Positions 17,746-26,136 of a stretch of DNA of 33,918 nt are shown here, piece by piece. Under the pieces are notes generated by a model. It worked only from the letters and a program-made list of their open reading frames with translations, made no database searches and was not told the origin of the DNA. The DNA is taken from assembly GCA_031262125.1 (NCBI GenBank), contig JAISII010000118.1, positions 1 through 33,918 on the forward strand, given 5' to 3'. Each line of letters begins with the position of its first letter. Positions within the stretch are counted from its first letter, which is position 1. Origin of the DNA: Oscillospiraceae bacterium. GTDB taxonomy: Bacteria; Bacillota; Clostridia; Oscillospirales; Acutalibacteraceae. Both the position numbers and the translations under genes were made by a program.

Positions 17746-18318
17746 ATGGACGAACAAAAGCAGAAAACTCTTGACCGTGCAAAAGCATATATAGATAAAT
17801 TAGCCAACGGATATGACCCATTTACAAACGAGCCTTTGGAGAAAGATTCTCTTCTTAATAATGTTCGGCTCAGCCGCTGCTTCTTCTTTGTTTCGGATAT
17901 ATTGCAGGAAGTGATTGATAACGGCGGCGTTGTGAACAAGGGTTCGTCTTCAAAGCAAAATCTTCCGAAGTTTGAACTGCAACCCGAACAGCGTTCTCTA
18001 ATTACAGCTTTAGACGAACCAATCCTCATCAGCGATTTGTGCAACAAAATTAATGAGCTTGCCAATCTTGAATCGATGCGAAAACTGAAGGTAACCGCTT
18101 TTGGGGCTTGGCTTTTAAGCAAAGGTTTCCTTACAATTGTTATTATAAATGACAAAAAGCATAAAGAGCCTACTTCGGAAGGAAGGAATATCGGCATTTT
18201 ATCGGAATGGGTTGAATATCAGAACAGAGGTTATTACCGTTTGAAGTATAATAAAAACGCACAGCAGTTTTTAATAGATAATTTGGATGAGATTATTCAG
18301 ATTTCTAATGGAGAATAA
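17746..18318 (+). CDS. Small protein of the helicase operon, putative DNA-binding accessory
   Basis: This 190-aa cytoplasmic protein lies 22 bases after the helicase stop, behind a strong ribosome site (GGAGG at 17735). The N-terminal third contains NGYDPFTNEPLEKDS and LNNVRLSRCFFFVSDIL. I recall similar short regions next to or fused with Firmicutes helicases, but cannot name the family with certainty. Residues about 85-160 (ISDLCNKINEL, TAFGAWLLSKGFL, RGYYRLKYNKNAQQFL) look like a winged helix. A DNA-binding or helicase-loading role fits the operon but is inference. The base composition becomes AT-rich again after its stop. Confidence 0.75.
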   Translation: MDEQKQKTLDRAKAYIDKLANGYDPFTNEPLEKDSLLNNVRLSRCFFFVSDILQEVIDNGGVVNKGSSSKQNLPKFELQPEQRSLITALDEPILISDLCNKINELANLESMRKLKVTAFGAWLLSKGFLTIVIINDKKHKEPTSEGRNIGILSEWVEYQNRGYYRLKYNKNAQQFLIDNLDEIIQISNGE

Positions 18319-18392
18319 ACAATTATTTAGAATTAAGTAGCAATTTGGTCTTTGAAGAATTCTGTTAATAATAAGATAGTGCAAAAAAAGAT

Positions 18393-18422
18393 TTGACTAA
18401 ACAGACAATTTTATGGTATAAT
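18393..18422 (+). promoter_or_regulatory. Strong promoter of the DUF4143 ATPase gene
   Basis: TTGACT (18393-18398) and an extended -10 TGG-TATAAT (TATAAT at 18417-18422) with an 18-bp spacer. The start codon follows 22 bases later, so the leader is very short. This makes the gene a separate unit from the helicase operon. Confidence 0.7.
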
Positions 18423-18444
18423 AAGTGTCGAGGTGATACACTTA

Positions 18445-19743
18445 ATGGAACGTAAAATTGTAAATGAGTTACTTATTTGGAAAGACACCCCCCAAAAACA
18501 ACCTTTGCTATTGCAAGGGGCACGGCAAGTAGGCAAAACCTATACTATGCTTTCTTTTGGAAAGCAGTATTATAAAACCGTGGCGTATTTCAGTATGGAA
18601 GAATCCGGCGAAATTCGTGCTGTTTTCGAACGGGATTTGAACCCGGAACGAATTATTAAAGAGCTTGCAGCCCACAGTGGGCAGAGCATTTTGCCGGGCG
18701 AAACGCTACTGATTTTCGACGAAATACAAGCATGTGAACAAGCTTTAACTTCACTCAAATATTTTGCCGAACGCGCCCCGCAGTATCATATTATTGCGGC
18801 AGGCAGTTTATTGGGTGTCGCCATAAGACGCAAGAATTTCTCTTTCCCGGTGGGAAAGGTGGATTTGCTCCATATGTACCCGATGGATTTTGAGGAATTC
18901 TTATGGGCGATGGGTGAAAAACCGCTGTGCAGTCTAATACGTGAAGCCTATAACGGCTTTACGCCGCTGACTCTCCACAACAAAGCAATGGACTTGTATA
19001 AAACATATCTTGTGGTGGGTGGCATGCCTCGTGTAGTACAGGAGTATGTTGACAAGCGGGATTTTGATTTTGTTGTGTCCCAACAAAAAACGCTGAACGA
19101 TTCGTATATTGCAGATATGGCAAAATACGCCTCGCCTCTGGACACTATTCGCATTATGTCGGCATGGGCTTCTGTTCCGGCACAGCTTGCCAAAGAAAAC
19201 CATAAATTTCAGTACAAAGTGATTAAATCCGGTGCTCGTGCGGCAAATTATGAGTTGGCACTGGAGTGGCTGCGGGATGCGGGAATGATAAATTTGTGCA
19301 TCCACACTACTCAAGGAAAATTACCCCTTTCCGCTTACGCCGAAAACGAGGCATTTAAGGTCTATATGGTTGATACCGGGCTGTTATGCTCTAAGTTTGA
19401 TATTGCTCCTAATGTGGTGCTGCACACACCCCATACCTTTGACGGATTTAAAGGTGCTTTGGCTGAAAACTACATCTGCCAAGCTCTCGTAACCAATGGT
19501 ATTACACCGTATTATTGGACTTCCCCCGGCAAGGCGGAAGTGGATTTTGTGTTTCAAGACAGGCAGGGTAATATCCTCCCGCTTGAAGCGAAGTCGGCAG
19601 AAAATGTGCGTTCAAAAAGCCTTAGAAACTATCAAGATATTTACAAACCTGTTTATTCTTATCGTGTTTCGGCAAAAAACTTCGGATTTGAAAACGGTAT
19701 TAAAAGTGTACCCTTATATGCTGTGTTTTGCTTGACAATATAA
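18445..19743 (+). CDS. AAA_14/DUF4143 family ATP-binding protein
   Basis: This 432-aa protein starts at ATG 18445, with GAGGTG 9 bases upstream; the GTG at 18433 lies inside that ribosome site. Walker A is GARQVGKT near residue 33 and Walker B is LLIFDEIQAC, followed by GSLLGVAI (sensor). The C-terminal DUF4143 region includes KVYMVDTGLL and GALAENYICQAL, and ends with a PD-(D/E)XK-like stretch (EVDFVFQ, LPLEAKS). Such ATPases are widespread in anaerobes and often lie on islands; their function is poorly known. It is the last gene before attR and is richer in GC than the helicase operon, so it may have a separate origin. Confidence 0.9.
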   Translation: MERKIVNELLIWKDTPQKQPLLLQGARQVGKTYTMLSFGKQYYKTVAYFSMEESGEIRAVFERDLNPERIIKELAAHSGQSILPGETLLIFDEIQACEQALTSLKYFAERAPQYHIIAAGSLLGVAIRRKNFSFPVGKVDLLHMYPMDFEEFLWAMGEKPLCSLIREAYNGFTPLTLHNKAMDLYKTYLVVGGMPRVVQEYVDKRDFDFVVSQQKTLNDSYIADMAKYASPLDTIRIMSAWASVPAQLAKENHKFQYKVIKSGARAANYELALEWLRDAGMINLCIHTTQGKLPLSAYAENEAFKVYMVDTGLLCSKFDIAPNVVLHTPHTFDGFKGALAENYICQALVTNGITPYYWTSPGKAEVDFVFQDRQGNILPLEAKSAENVRSKSLRNYQDIYKPVYSYRVSAKNFGFENGIKSVPLYAVFCLTI

Positions 19744-19776
19744 AAAAATGATAATGTCACCGAAGTAGCCACAGCA

Positions 19777-19827
19777 TTAGGTTCTAGCGGGAAACCGTGC
19801 AGGTTCAAGTCCTGTCACCTGTACCAA
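19777..19827 (+). repeat. attR: second copy of the 51-bp tRNA-Leu 3' repeat
   Basis: It is identical to 6370-6420. It lacks the 5' acceptor strand and D arm, so it is a tRNA fragment and not a gene. It lies 33 bases after the DUF4143 stop and marks the right end of the 13.4-kb island. The hairpin GGCGGT-tgac-ACCGCC directly after it (19833-19848) is probably native sequence that followed the tRNA before integration. Confidence 0.9.
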
Positions 19828-19852
19828 ATATCGGCGGTTGACACCGCCTGAA

Positions 19853-19973
19853 TGAACAATGAACAGTGAACAATTGAGCAGTGAACAATATAAATTGCAG
19901 CTACAAATTCTGTACCGCATATTTGTACTGTTCATTGTTCTTTAGCGACAGCGGCTTCACTGTTCATTGTTCA
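19853..19973. repeat. MITE-like palindromic repeat
   Basis: An 18-bp perfect inverted repeat, TGAACAATGAACAGTGAA (19853-19870) and its complement (19956-19973), bounds about 120 bases. Further GAACA/TGTTC copies lie inside at 19880 and 19929. No gene is present. The stretch 19744-20140 otherwise holds attR and the terminators. Confidence 0.65.
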
Positions 19974-20055
19974 CTGAAAAACGACATCCTTTTTGTCAGA
20001 TGATTCCACCTCAAAGCAAAGCCTGCACTTTTATATCTAAAACATCTTAAAAAAA

Positions 20056-20090
20056 ACCGCCGAAACTTAAAGTTTTAGCGGTCTTTTTTT
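20056..20090. terminator. Bidirectional rho-independent terminator
   Basis: ACCGC..GCGGT (20056-20060, 20078-20082) with an inner AAACTT/AAGTTT stem is flanked by A8 on the left and T7 on the right. It can serve both the element side and the transporter operon. Confidence 0.75.
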
Positions 20091-20100
20091 GTGGTTTTTA

Positions 20101-20123
20101 AAGGGGAGTTCTCTACTCCCCTT
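20101..20123 (-). terminator. Terminator of the transporter operon
   Basis: An 8-bp stem AAGGGGAG/CTCCCCTT lies 18 bases after the stop of the ABC ATPase gene and is followed on the minus strand by TTTAAAAA. Confidence 0.65.
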
Positions 20124-20140
20124 ATATTTATTTAATCATT

Positions 20141-21214
20141 TCACACACTCAACACCAAAGAATTTACACCATCGGCAAAAGAATGCGTAATGCTTTTCGC
20201 CGTACCCTTAATCATCATAACGGCAAGCTCATCATCTGCGGCTTCTATAGCATTAACGCTTTCGCCGGGGTAGGTAACTTCTGCTGCGTATTTTTCTTGT
20301 TTTTCCGAATAACTAAGAGTAAGGCTGCATTGTTCAAATTTTGGTGCAACAATATTTACAACCAATTCTTCGGCAATGCGGCGGAGCTTTTTGGCAATGG
20401 GTTCGGGCATTGCGTGCCTAAAGCAAAAATCATCTATGCCCGACAGCATTTCAAAATTATCAAAATCGGGCGAATTAACCTCAAAATTGAAATTGCGTAT
20501 TTTATAAATAAAGGCTTGTGTTTTGGGCTTTTGCGGGTTATCAAAAATTTGCTGCGGCGTGCCTTCTTCATATATTCCGCCTTCGTCCATATAGAAAATG
20601 CGGTCAGAAACATCACGTGCGAAGCTCATTTCATGCGTTACTATTACAATAGTAAGCCCCGTTTTTGAAAGATTGCGTATTACCGCCATAACCTCGCCGA
20701 CCATTGTCGGGTCGAGTGCCGATGTCGGTTCGTCGAACAAAATAACCTCCGGCTCCATAGCAAGGCAACGGGCTATAGCAACACGTTGCTTTTGCCCGCC
20801 CGACAGCTGCGAAGGGTAAAAATCAGCACGCTCGGCAAGCCCGACGGTTTTTAACAACTCTATGGCTTTTTCTTCGGCATCATGGCGAGATTTGCCCAAA
20901 AGCTTCATGGGTGCCGAGCACAAATTCTGTTTAGCCGTCATATGCGAAAAAAGCCCAAAATTTTGAAAAACCATACCCATTTTGCGGCGGATTTCGTTTA
21001 CGTTCTTTTTGTTTATTTCAACTCCGTCAAAAAACACTTTGCCCTGCGTTGGCGGGTCGAGAAAATTAATTGCTCGCAACAGTGTGCTTTTACCCATACC
21101 CGATGGCCCGATAATTGAAACAACATCGCCTTTTTTTATCGTAGTATTTACATTTTTAAGAATTTGGTTGTTTTCAAAACTCTTGCCAAGGTTTTCAAGC
21201 TTTATAATACTCAT
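20141..21214 (-). CDS. Polar amino-acid ABC transporter ATPase with degenerate RsbW-like C-terminal domain
   Basis: Residues 1-240 form a GlnQ/HisP-type ATPase: Walker A GPSGMGKST (36-44), signature LSGGQ (137-141), Walker B VILFDEPTSALDP and the switch His in IVTHEMSFA. Residues 241-357 are an extension not found in GlnQ. It aligns by eye with the RsbW-like protein of the same operon: IAEELVVNI against IAAEEVFVNI, and EVTYPGESVNAIE against EFADKGKPYNPLE. The ATP-binding Asp of the G1 box is Tyr and the G2 glycines are lost (ELAVMM against GGLGLL), so it probably does not bind ATP there. It could bind the operon's STAS protein. ATG 21214 is chosen for AAGAAAGG upstream; 21244 is an alternative. 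It is last in the operon. Confidence 0.92.
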   Translation of the reverse strand: MSIIKLENLGKSFENNQILKNVNTTIKKGDVVSIIGPSGMGKSTLLRAINFLDPPTQGKVFFDGVEINKKNVNEIRRKMGMVFQNFGLFSHMTAKQNLCSAPMKLLGKSRHDAEEKAIELLKTVGLAERADFYPSQLSGGQKQRVAIARCLAMEPEVILFDEPTSALDPTMVGEVMAVIRNLSKTGLTIVIVTHEMSFARDVSDRIFYMDEGGIYEEGTPQQIFDNPQKPKTQAFIYKIRNFNFEVNSPDFDNFEMLSGIDDFCFRHAMPEPIAKKLRRIAEELVVNIVAPKFEQCSLTLSYSEKQEKYAAEVTYPGESVNAIEAADDELAVMMIKGTAKSITHSFADGVNSLVLSV

Positions 21215-21260
21215 AGTAAGAGAACCTTTCTTTTTATTAAGCATCTCTGTAAAAATTTAG

Positions 21261-24200
21261 TTACTTTGTTTTTTTGTTTATGCCGCCTGCTCCAAAAGCT
21301 TTTAGCAGTAGCTTAAACAACTGCACAAATATTGTGGTTACGCACAAATAAATCAGTGCGACCAACAAAAGCGGGAAGAACGCATCGTAGGTGCGGCTGC
21401 GTATAATATCCCCTGCTCGGGTTAAGTCTTGAATTGCTATATAGCCGACAATTGCCGTCGATTTAACAAGCTCTACAAAGCCGTCGCAATATGCAGGAAG
21501 AGCAGCTTTTAACGCCTGCGGAAGTGTTACTGCTTTAAAAGCACCAAATGCAGAATACCCCATGCTTCGGGCCGCTTCTATTTCTGTTTTGTCAACAGTA
21601 TCTATAGCACCTTTAAGGTTTAGTGCAACATCGGCTGCCTTTACCAAAGAGAACGCACAAACGGCAATTAAAATTGAAGAAATATCGGTTTTGCCGAAAA
21701 TTATATAATAGCTTATCATAAGCAAAACCACAATCGGCAACCCATGAATAAGCCCGGCATAGCCTTTGCCTGCAAGCTGTGCAAATTTGCTGCGTCGGGT
21801 TAGAACAAAGCAAAGAAAACACCCTAAAGCCGTGCCGAAAACCTGTGCCAAAAGCGAAATTAAAATGGTTATTCCCAAACCGTTAACAATCATAATCCAG
21901 CGGTTTTCTTCCAAAAGGTTTCGTTCTATGCCGGTTTTAAGCCAAGCAATAAAATCGTTATTTGCAACGCTTGCCTCGGTTTGCGTTATAAAATCTTTTC
22001 TAAAAGCAACTGCCGACGGTTCGGAAATATAGGTGTCTGTAAACAGCACACTTTTTTTACGCTCTTCTGTAATGCTGATGCCTGCTATGCCAAGGTCGGC
22101 TTTGCCCGAAGCTACATAAGGCAGCACACCCTGAAAGTCCATATCGGTAAATTCTATGCTTTTGCCCAAATAGGCTGCAAATCGTGTCATAATTTCAATC
22201 TCGAAGCCCACATATGTATTGTTATCACCCAAAAATACAAACGGCATAGATTGAGAAACAGCAACACGCAAAGTTCCGTTTTCGCCCGTTAGGGGAATCT
22301 CGGGCATTTTCGGAATATTTTCGGGGTCGAGCTTATCCAGCCAACGCTCTTTTATTTGTGCAAAGGTTCCGTCGGATTCAATTTTCTCATAGAACCTGTT
22401 AAAATCATCGATAACACTTTGCTCCATCCCCATTGCTCCGAGCGGGTTATCGTAAATCTCTTCCGGTATTGTTACTAAATCGAGGTCGGAATACTCATCG
22501 GACATTAAGCTGAGCTTTACATAATAATAGCTGTCCATTGCGGCATCGGCTTTGCCGGTTTTTACAGCCTGCAACATAGACGGGCTGTCTGAAAAATATG
22601 CCGGCGATTCGGACTTCATCGTATCGGTTGCCATTGCATCATATATCGTGCCGGTTTTTACCGCAAACTTTTTGCCAATAAAATCTTCATATGTCAAGGC
22701 AGCCGTTGCCGCATTTTTTCTTACAATAAATGTTGCCTTATCATATACTACGGTGTCGGCATAAATCATTTGCTCCATACGGCTCTCGGTTTTGGTAGAC
22801 ATACCCGAGAACATATCGGACTTGCCCGATTGAAGATATGTTAGAGCAGTGAGCATATCGCAGTCAATCCACTCAACCTGCATACCCACGCTTTGTGCAA
22901 ACCTTTCGGTCAGCTCGACCGAATACCCTGCAAATTCGCCTGTAGAAGTTAGGTAGCCCTGCGAAGCGTTACCCGAATCGATTGTTGCACGTATTGTTCC
23001 GCCACTATTAGGCAAGTCGATTTTAGGAATTTCGCTTTCTTCCGGCAAGCCGTCTCGCTCAAACCAAAAATCGTACATTTCGTCCAGCTTGCCGCTGTTT
23101 TTTATTTGTGTTAAAAACACATTAAACCGGTTCCGCATTTCCTCCGTTGCAAACATTGGGGCAAGCTCGCTTGAGAAAACATCTAACGGAACTTCTATAA
23201 ACTCAATATCGTCCTCGTTGTTATAATACTTTGGCAGAAAAAGGTCGATATAATCGGCGGCATAAACATCAATTCTTCCGTTTTTAAGGGCAATTATGCC
23301 GTCCTCAACAGATTTAAATTCAAAATTTTCAGCTGCTTTAAAGACTGATTCATTTATATAGCCGTAAACATCGCCCTCGGCACTGCCAAAGGTTTTGTTT
23401 GTGCCGATATATGCCGTATAGTCGTTTGGCTGCTGTGCATTTTGTGAGCCTTGCGGTTTTAGTGTTACAATAGCCAGCGTGTCATCGTATATCGAATCGG
23501 TGAACAGCACCGATTTTTTGCGTTCCTCTGTAATTGTATGGTTAGAAATTGCAATATCGGCCTTGCCGCCGGCAACTGCAGAAATAAGCCCGCCAAAATC
23601 AGCCATCTGATATTCTATTATGTAACCTGCATATGCTGCAAAGCGGTTCATAAGTTCAATAGAATACCCTTTAAGCTCGTTATTTGCACCTATATAGTCA
23701 AAGGGAACATATGTACCTGTGGTAGCAACATTTAGCACACCTTTTTCTCCGCCATATGTTAAATCTGGCATAGGCGAGTTAAGGTCGGGGATATTATCAA
23801 GCCACCTGCTTTGCATATCCGCCAACGTGCCGTCTGCTTTTACAGAGTTTAGAAAACCGTTAAATTCATCAATTAGCGGTTGGCTGCTAAAGCTTGCAAT
23901 TGCCCCAATAGGTCCCGAAAATAAAGAGGCCGGAACATTAATACATTCCAAATTTTCGTTGCCTTGTTCTGATACCCGCATTTTCATGGCAGATAAATCG
24001 TTGCAATAGCCGTCTATTTTACCGTTTTTAATATCTTCAATGCCGTTTTCGGTAGATTGATAATATGCAATATTCGCCCCGATTTCTTCAAGTGCAGGTA
24101 TTGCGGCTGAGCCAATATCAACACCGACTGTTTTGCCTTTAAACCACAAATAATCTTTGTTTGCGGTGTTTTGTGCTGTGTCGGCTGAACTATCGGTATT

Positions 24201-24287
24201 CGACTGCGAATTGCAACCCGAAAACACCGGCACAAGCAGGCAGACTATAACAACAAACAGGCATATGCTTTTTAATGCTTTTTTCAC
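21261..24287 (-). CDS. Fused multi-module amino-acid-binding lipoprotein and ABC permease
   Basis: This 1008-aa protein starts at GTG 24287, which overlaps the upstream stop (GTGA) and follows GGGGGAG. A lipobox ends in Cys25 (PVFSGC). Four SBP_bac_3-type modules follow: about 45-175 (second lobe and return helix only), 180-420 (complete), 430-660 (complete) and 665-770 (first lobe only, with ADLGIAGISITEERKKSV). An HisM/GlnP-type permease occupies about 790-1008, with the EAA-type loop EIEAARSMGYSAFGAFKAVTLPQALK. The protein thus tethers receptors to the pore and pairs with the ATPase encoded 46 bases downstream. The first and last half-modules are complementary and may pair. Ligands cannot be told; SBP_bac_3 proteins bind polar amino acids. 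The usual family has one or two such domains. Confidence 0.93.
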   Translation of the reverse strand: MKKALKSICLFVVIVCLLVPVFSGCNSQSNTDSSADTAQNTANKDYLWFKGKTVGVDIGSAAIPALEEIGANIAYYQSTENGIEDIKNGKIDGYCNDLSAMKMRVSEQGNENLECINVPASLFSGPIGAIASFSSQPLIDEFNGFLNSVKADGTLADMQSRWLDNIPDLNSPMPDLTYGGEKGVLNVATTGTYVPFDYIGANNELKGYSIELMNRFAAYAGYIIEYQMADFGGLISAVAGGKADIAISNHTITEERKKSVLFTDSIYDDTLAIVTLKPQGSQNAQQPNDYTAYIGTNKTFGSAEGDVYGYINESVFKAAENFEFKSVEDGIIALKNGRIDVYAADYIDLFLPKYYNNEDDIEFIEVPLDVFSSELAPMFATEEMRNRFNVFLTQIKNSGKLDEMYDFWFERDGLPEESEIPKIDLPNSGGTIRATIDSGNASQGYLTSTGEFAGYSVELTERFAQSVGMQVEWIDCDMLTALTYLQSGKSDMFSGMSTKTESRMEQMIYADTVVYDKATFIVRKNAATAALTYEDFIGKKFAVKTGTIYDAMATDTMKSESPAYFSDSPSMLQAVKTGKADAAMDSYYYVKLSLMSDEYSDLDLVTIPEEIYDNPLGAMGMEQSVIDDFNRFYEKIESDGTFAQIKERWLDKLDPENIPKMPEIPLTGENGTLRVAVSQSMPFVFLGDNNTYVGFEIEIMTRFAAYLGKSIEFTDMDFQGVLPYVASGKADLGIAGISITEERKKSVLFTDTYISEPSAVAFRKDFITQTEASVANNDFIAWLKTGIERNLLEENRWIMIVNGLGITILISLLAQVFGTALGCFLCFVLTRRSKFAQLAGKGYAGLIHGLPIVVLLMISYYIIFGKTDISSILIAVCAFSLVKAADVALNLKGAIDTVDKTEIEAARSMGYSAFGAFKAVTLPQALKAALPAYCDGFVELVKSTAIVGYIAIQDLTRAGDIIRSRTYDAFFPLLLVALIYLCVTTIFVQLFKLLLKAFGAGGINKKTK

Positions 24288-26104
24288 TCTTTTATCTCCC
24301 CCAAATTTAAATCAGAACTGTATCGCAAAATCATCATTGTAATATCATCAGCTTGTTCGGCTTCGCCGGCAAAAACGTCTATTTTGTTTTTTAGCGATAC
24401 TAAAAATTCTTTTGTCGTACCGCCTTTGTAACTGTCTATCGCATTTTTAAGCCGCTTTTCGCCAAAAAGTTCATCATTTGTGTCAACCGCTTCGGTTACC
24501 CCGTCGGTATATAACAGCAGCTCGTCGCCTTTGCTTAGGTTTATAGTGTTTTCTTTATAAACCATATTTGGCATACCTGCCAACACAAAGCCGGGTTTAG
24601 AACGCAAAAATTCAAAGCCTCTTTCGCCTTTTTTGCGAATAAGCGGAGGGTTATGCCCGGCGTTTACAAAATTAAACTCGCCTGTTTTAATGTTCAAAGT
24701 GCCCATAAAGCAAGTAACAAACATATCGGCTTCATTATTTTCGCAAAGAATATTATTTACGGTTTCAAAAACCTCTTTTGGAGATTTGCCGTATTGTGCG
24801 TTGTTTTTAATGAGTGTTTTTGCAATTACCATAAACAGTGCCGCAGGCACTCCCTTGCCGGAAACATCGGCAATTACAACAGCCAAAGTATTGTCATCAA
24901 TTAAAAAGAAATCGTAAAAATCTCCGCCGACTTCTTTTGCGGGCAACATTTTGGCATATATGTCAAACTCATCTCTCTCGGGGAACGCCGGGAATATTGA
25001 CGGCAGCATACCTGTTTGAATTTGAGTTGCTACGTTCAGTTCGGTTGCTACTCGCTCTTTTTCGGCTGTTACTTTTGTAAAATCGGTTATATATCTGTCG
25101 AGGGCTTTGTCTATAAACCGCATAAAAATGTTAGAAATTATAAGCACCAAAGCAATTACGGCAAGCATAATAAAAAACACCGTTGTCATCGAATTGCCGT
25201 AAATGGTATGAACAGAAACCGGGTATGTTACGGCAATGTGCCAATCGACCGACGGAATATAGTCGGTTAAATAGAAGTTGTTAACATGACCTAAACCGCT
25301 AAAACCGCCATCCGATTCGAACAATTGAGCCGTTGGATTTACTTTGTCTGCCTTCATTGCCAAATCGTAAATTTTTGTTCCGTTTTCGCCCAGCAAAGTG
25401 CGGATATTTTCTTTTTTATTTGCCGCTTCCAAGTCGGCAGCTATCATAATTTCGCCCTTAGAATTAAACACAAAAATCTCTGCGTTTGCATCAATTTGGC
25501 TGTGCAAATCGGAAATAAACTGAGAAATATCTATGCCAGTTCCCAGCATTCCGATAGGCGTGGGTTCATCATTAAAGCTTGTGCCCGAATAAACAGGCAC
25601 ATTTATCCAGATGCCGGTTTTTTTCATTTCATCATTATAGTTTACGTTAAAATTATATAGCTCTGTTTCATACAACGTCATGTTGTACCAGTAATTTTCA
25701 GGTGCATCGGGGTCTAAAACATACGGCTCGGAAGATGTATTATAGAAAATTTTGTCTTTATCGTTTACCCAAAACAAATCGCTGCCCTGTGCCAGCGAGT
25801 TTTTATAGGCTTGCAGCTCGGTATCGAAAGAATTTTTTAATGAAGCTTCGGTTGGGTTTTGAAAATAATTTTGAATAGCCGGCATATTTGCAAGCTTTAC
25901 AACTTCAAGCACTTGCGAGTTAACAATATCGGCTAACCTTAGTTTTGCGGTTTCGGCTGTTAGGGTAATGCTTTTTTTTATTGCTTGGTAGCCCGTAGCA
26001 CGGCTGGAAATTATAAAAGTGCTTATACTTGCTAAAAAAACCACAGCAAACAAAATGGCAGAAAAAATTCTGAATTTTTTGGCAATTTTTTGTTCCTTAT
26101 TCAT
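24284..26104 (-). CDS. SpoIIE-family PP2C phosphatase with extracellular dCache-like sensor
   Basis: ATG 26104 (606 aa) is chosen; GTG 26113 is possible, and the ribosome site AAAGGGTGA is badly spaced for both. A transmembrane helix near the N-terminus, a ~270-residue outer region of Cache type (NYWYNMTLYETELYNF, TPIGMLGTGIDIS) and a second helix near 310-330 are followed by a linker and the phosphatase domain: ELNVATQIQTGMLP, EVGGDFYDFF, IADVSGKGVPAALF, NAGHNPPLI, LLLYTDGVTEA and ADDITMMIL, with the metal-binding aspartates in place. The family dephosphorylates STAS anti-sigma antagonists, here most likely the STAS protein two genes upstream. An outside signal would thus set the state of the partner switch. 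Its stop overlaps the transporter start by 4 bases. Confidence 0.94.
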   Translation of the reverse strand: MNKEQKIAKKFRIFSAILFAVVFLASISTFIISSRATGYQAIKKSITLTAETAKLRLADIVNSQVLEVVKLANMPAIQNYFQNPTEASLKNSFDTELQAYKNSLAQGSDLFWVNDKDKIFYNTSSEPYVLDPDAPENYWYNMTLYETELYNFNVNYNDEMKKTGIWINVPVYSGTSFNDEPTPIGMLGTGIDISQFISDLHSQIDANAEIFVFNSKGEIMIAADLEAANKKENIRTLLGENGTKIYDLAMKADKVNPTAQLFESDGGFSGLGHVNNFYLTDYIPSVDWHIAVTYPVSVHTIYGNSMTTVFFIMLAVIALVLIISNIFMRFIDKALDRYITDFTKVTAEKERVATELNVATQIQTGMLPSIFPAFPERDEFDIYAKMLPAKEVGGDFYDFFLIDDNTLAVVIADVSGKGVPAALFMVIAKTLIKNNAQYGKSPKEVFETVNNILCENNEADMFVTCFMGTLNIKTGEFNFVNAGHNPPLIRKKGERGFEFLRSKPGFVLAGMPNMVYKENTINLSKGDELLLYTDGVTEAVDTNDELFGEKRLKNAIDSYKGGTTKEFLVSLKNKIDVFAGEAEQADDITMMILRYSSDLNLGEIKE

Positions 26105-26136
26105 CTTAGACACATCACCCTTTCAAAAAAAGTTGC

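Noticed and set aside
19760..19830. A second tRNA-Leu gene
   Set aside because: Only the anticodon-loop to CCA part matches; the 5' acceptor strand and D arm are missing, so it is the attR fragment.
20183..20668. 161-aa plus-strand frame
   Set aside because: Antisense to the ABC ATPase C-terminal region, without ribosome site or recognisable domain.
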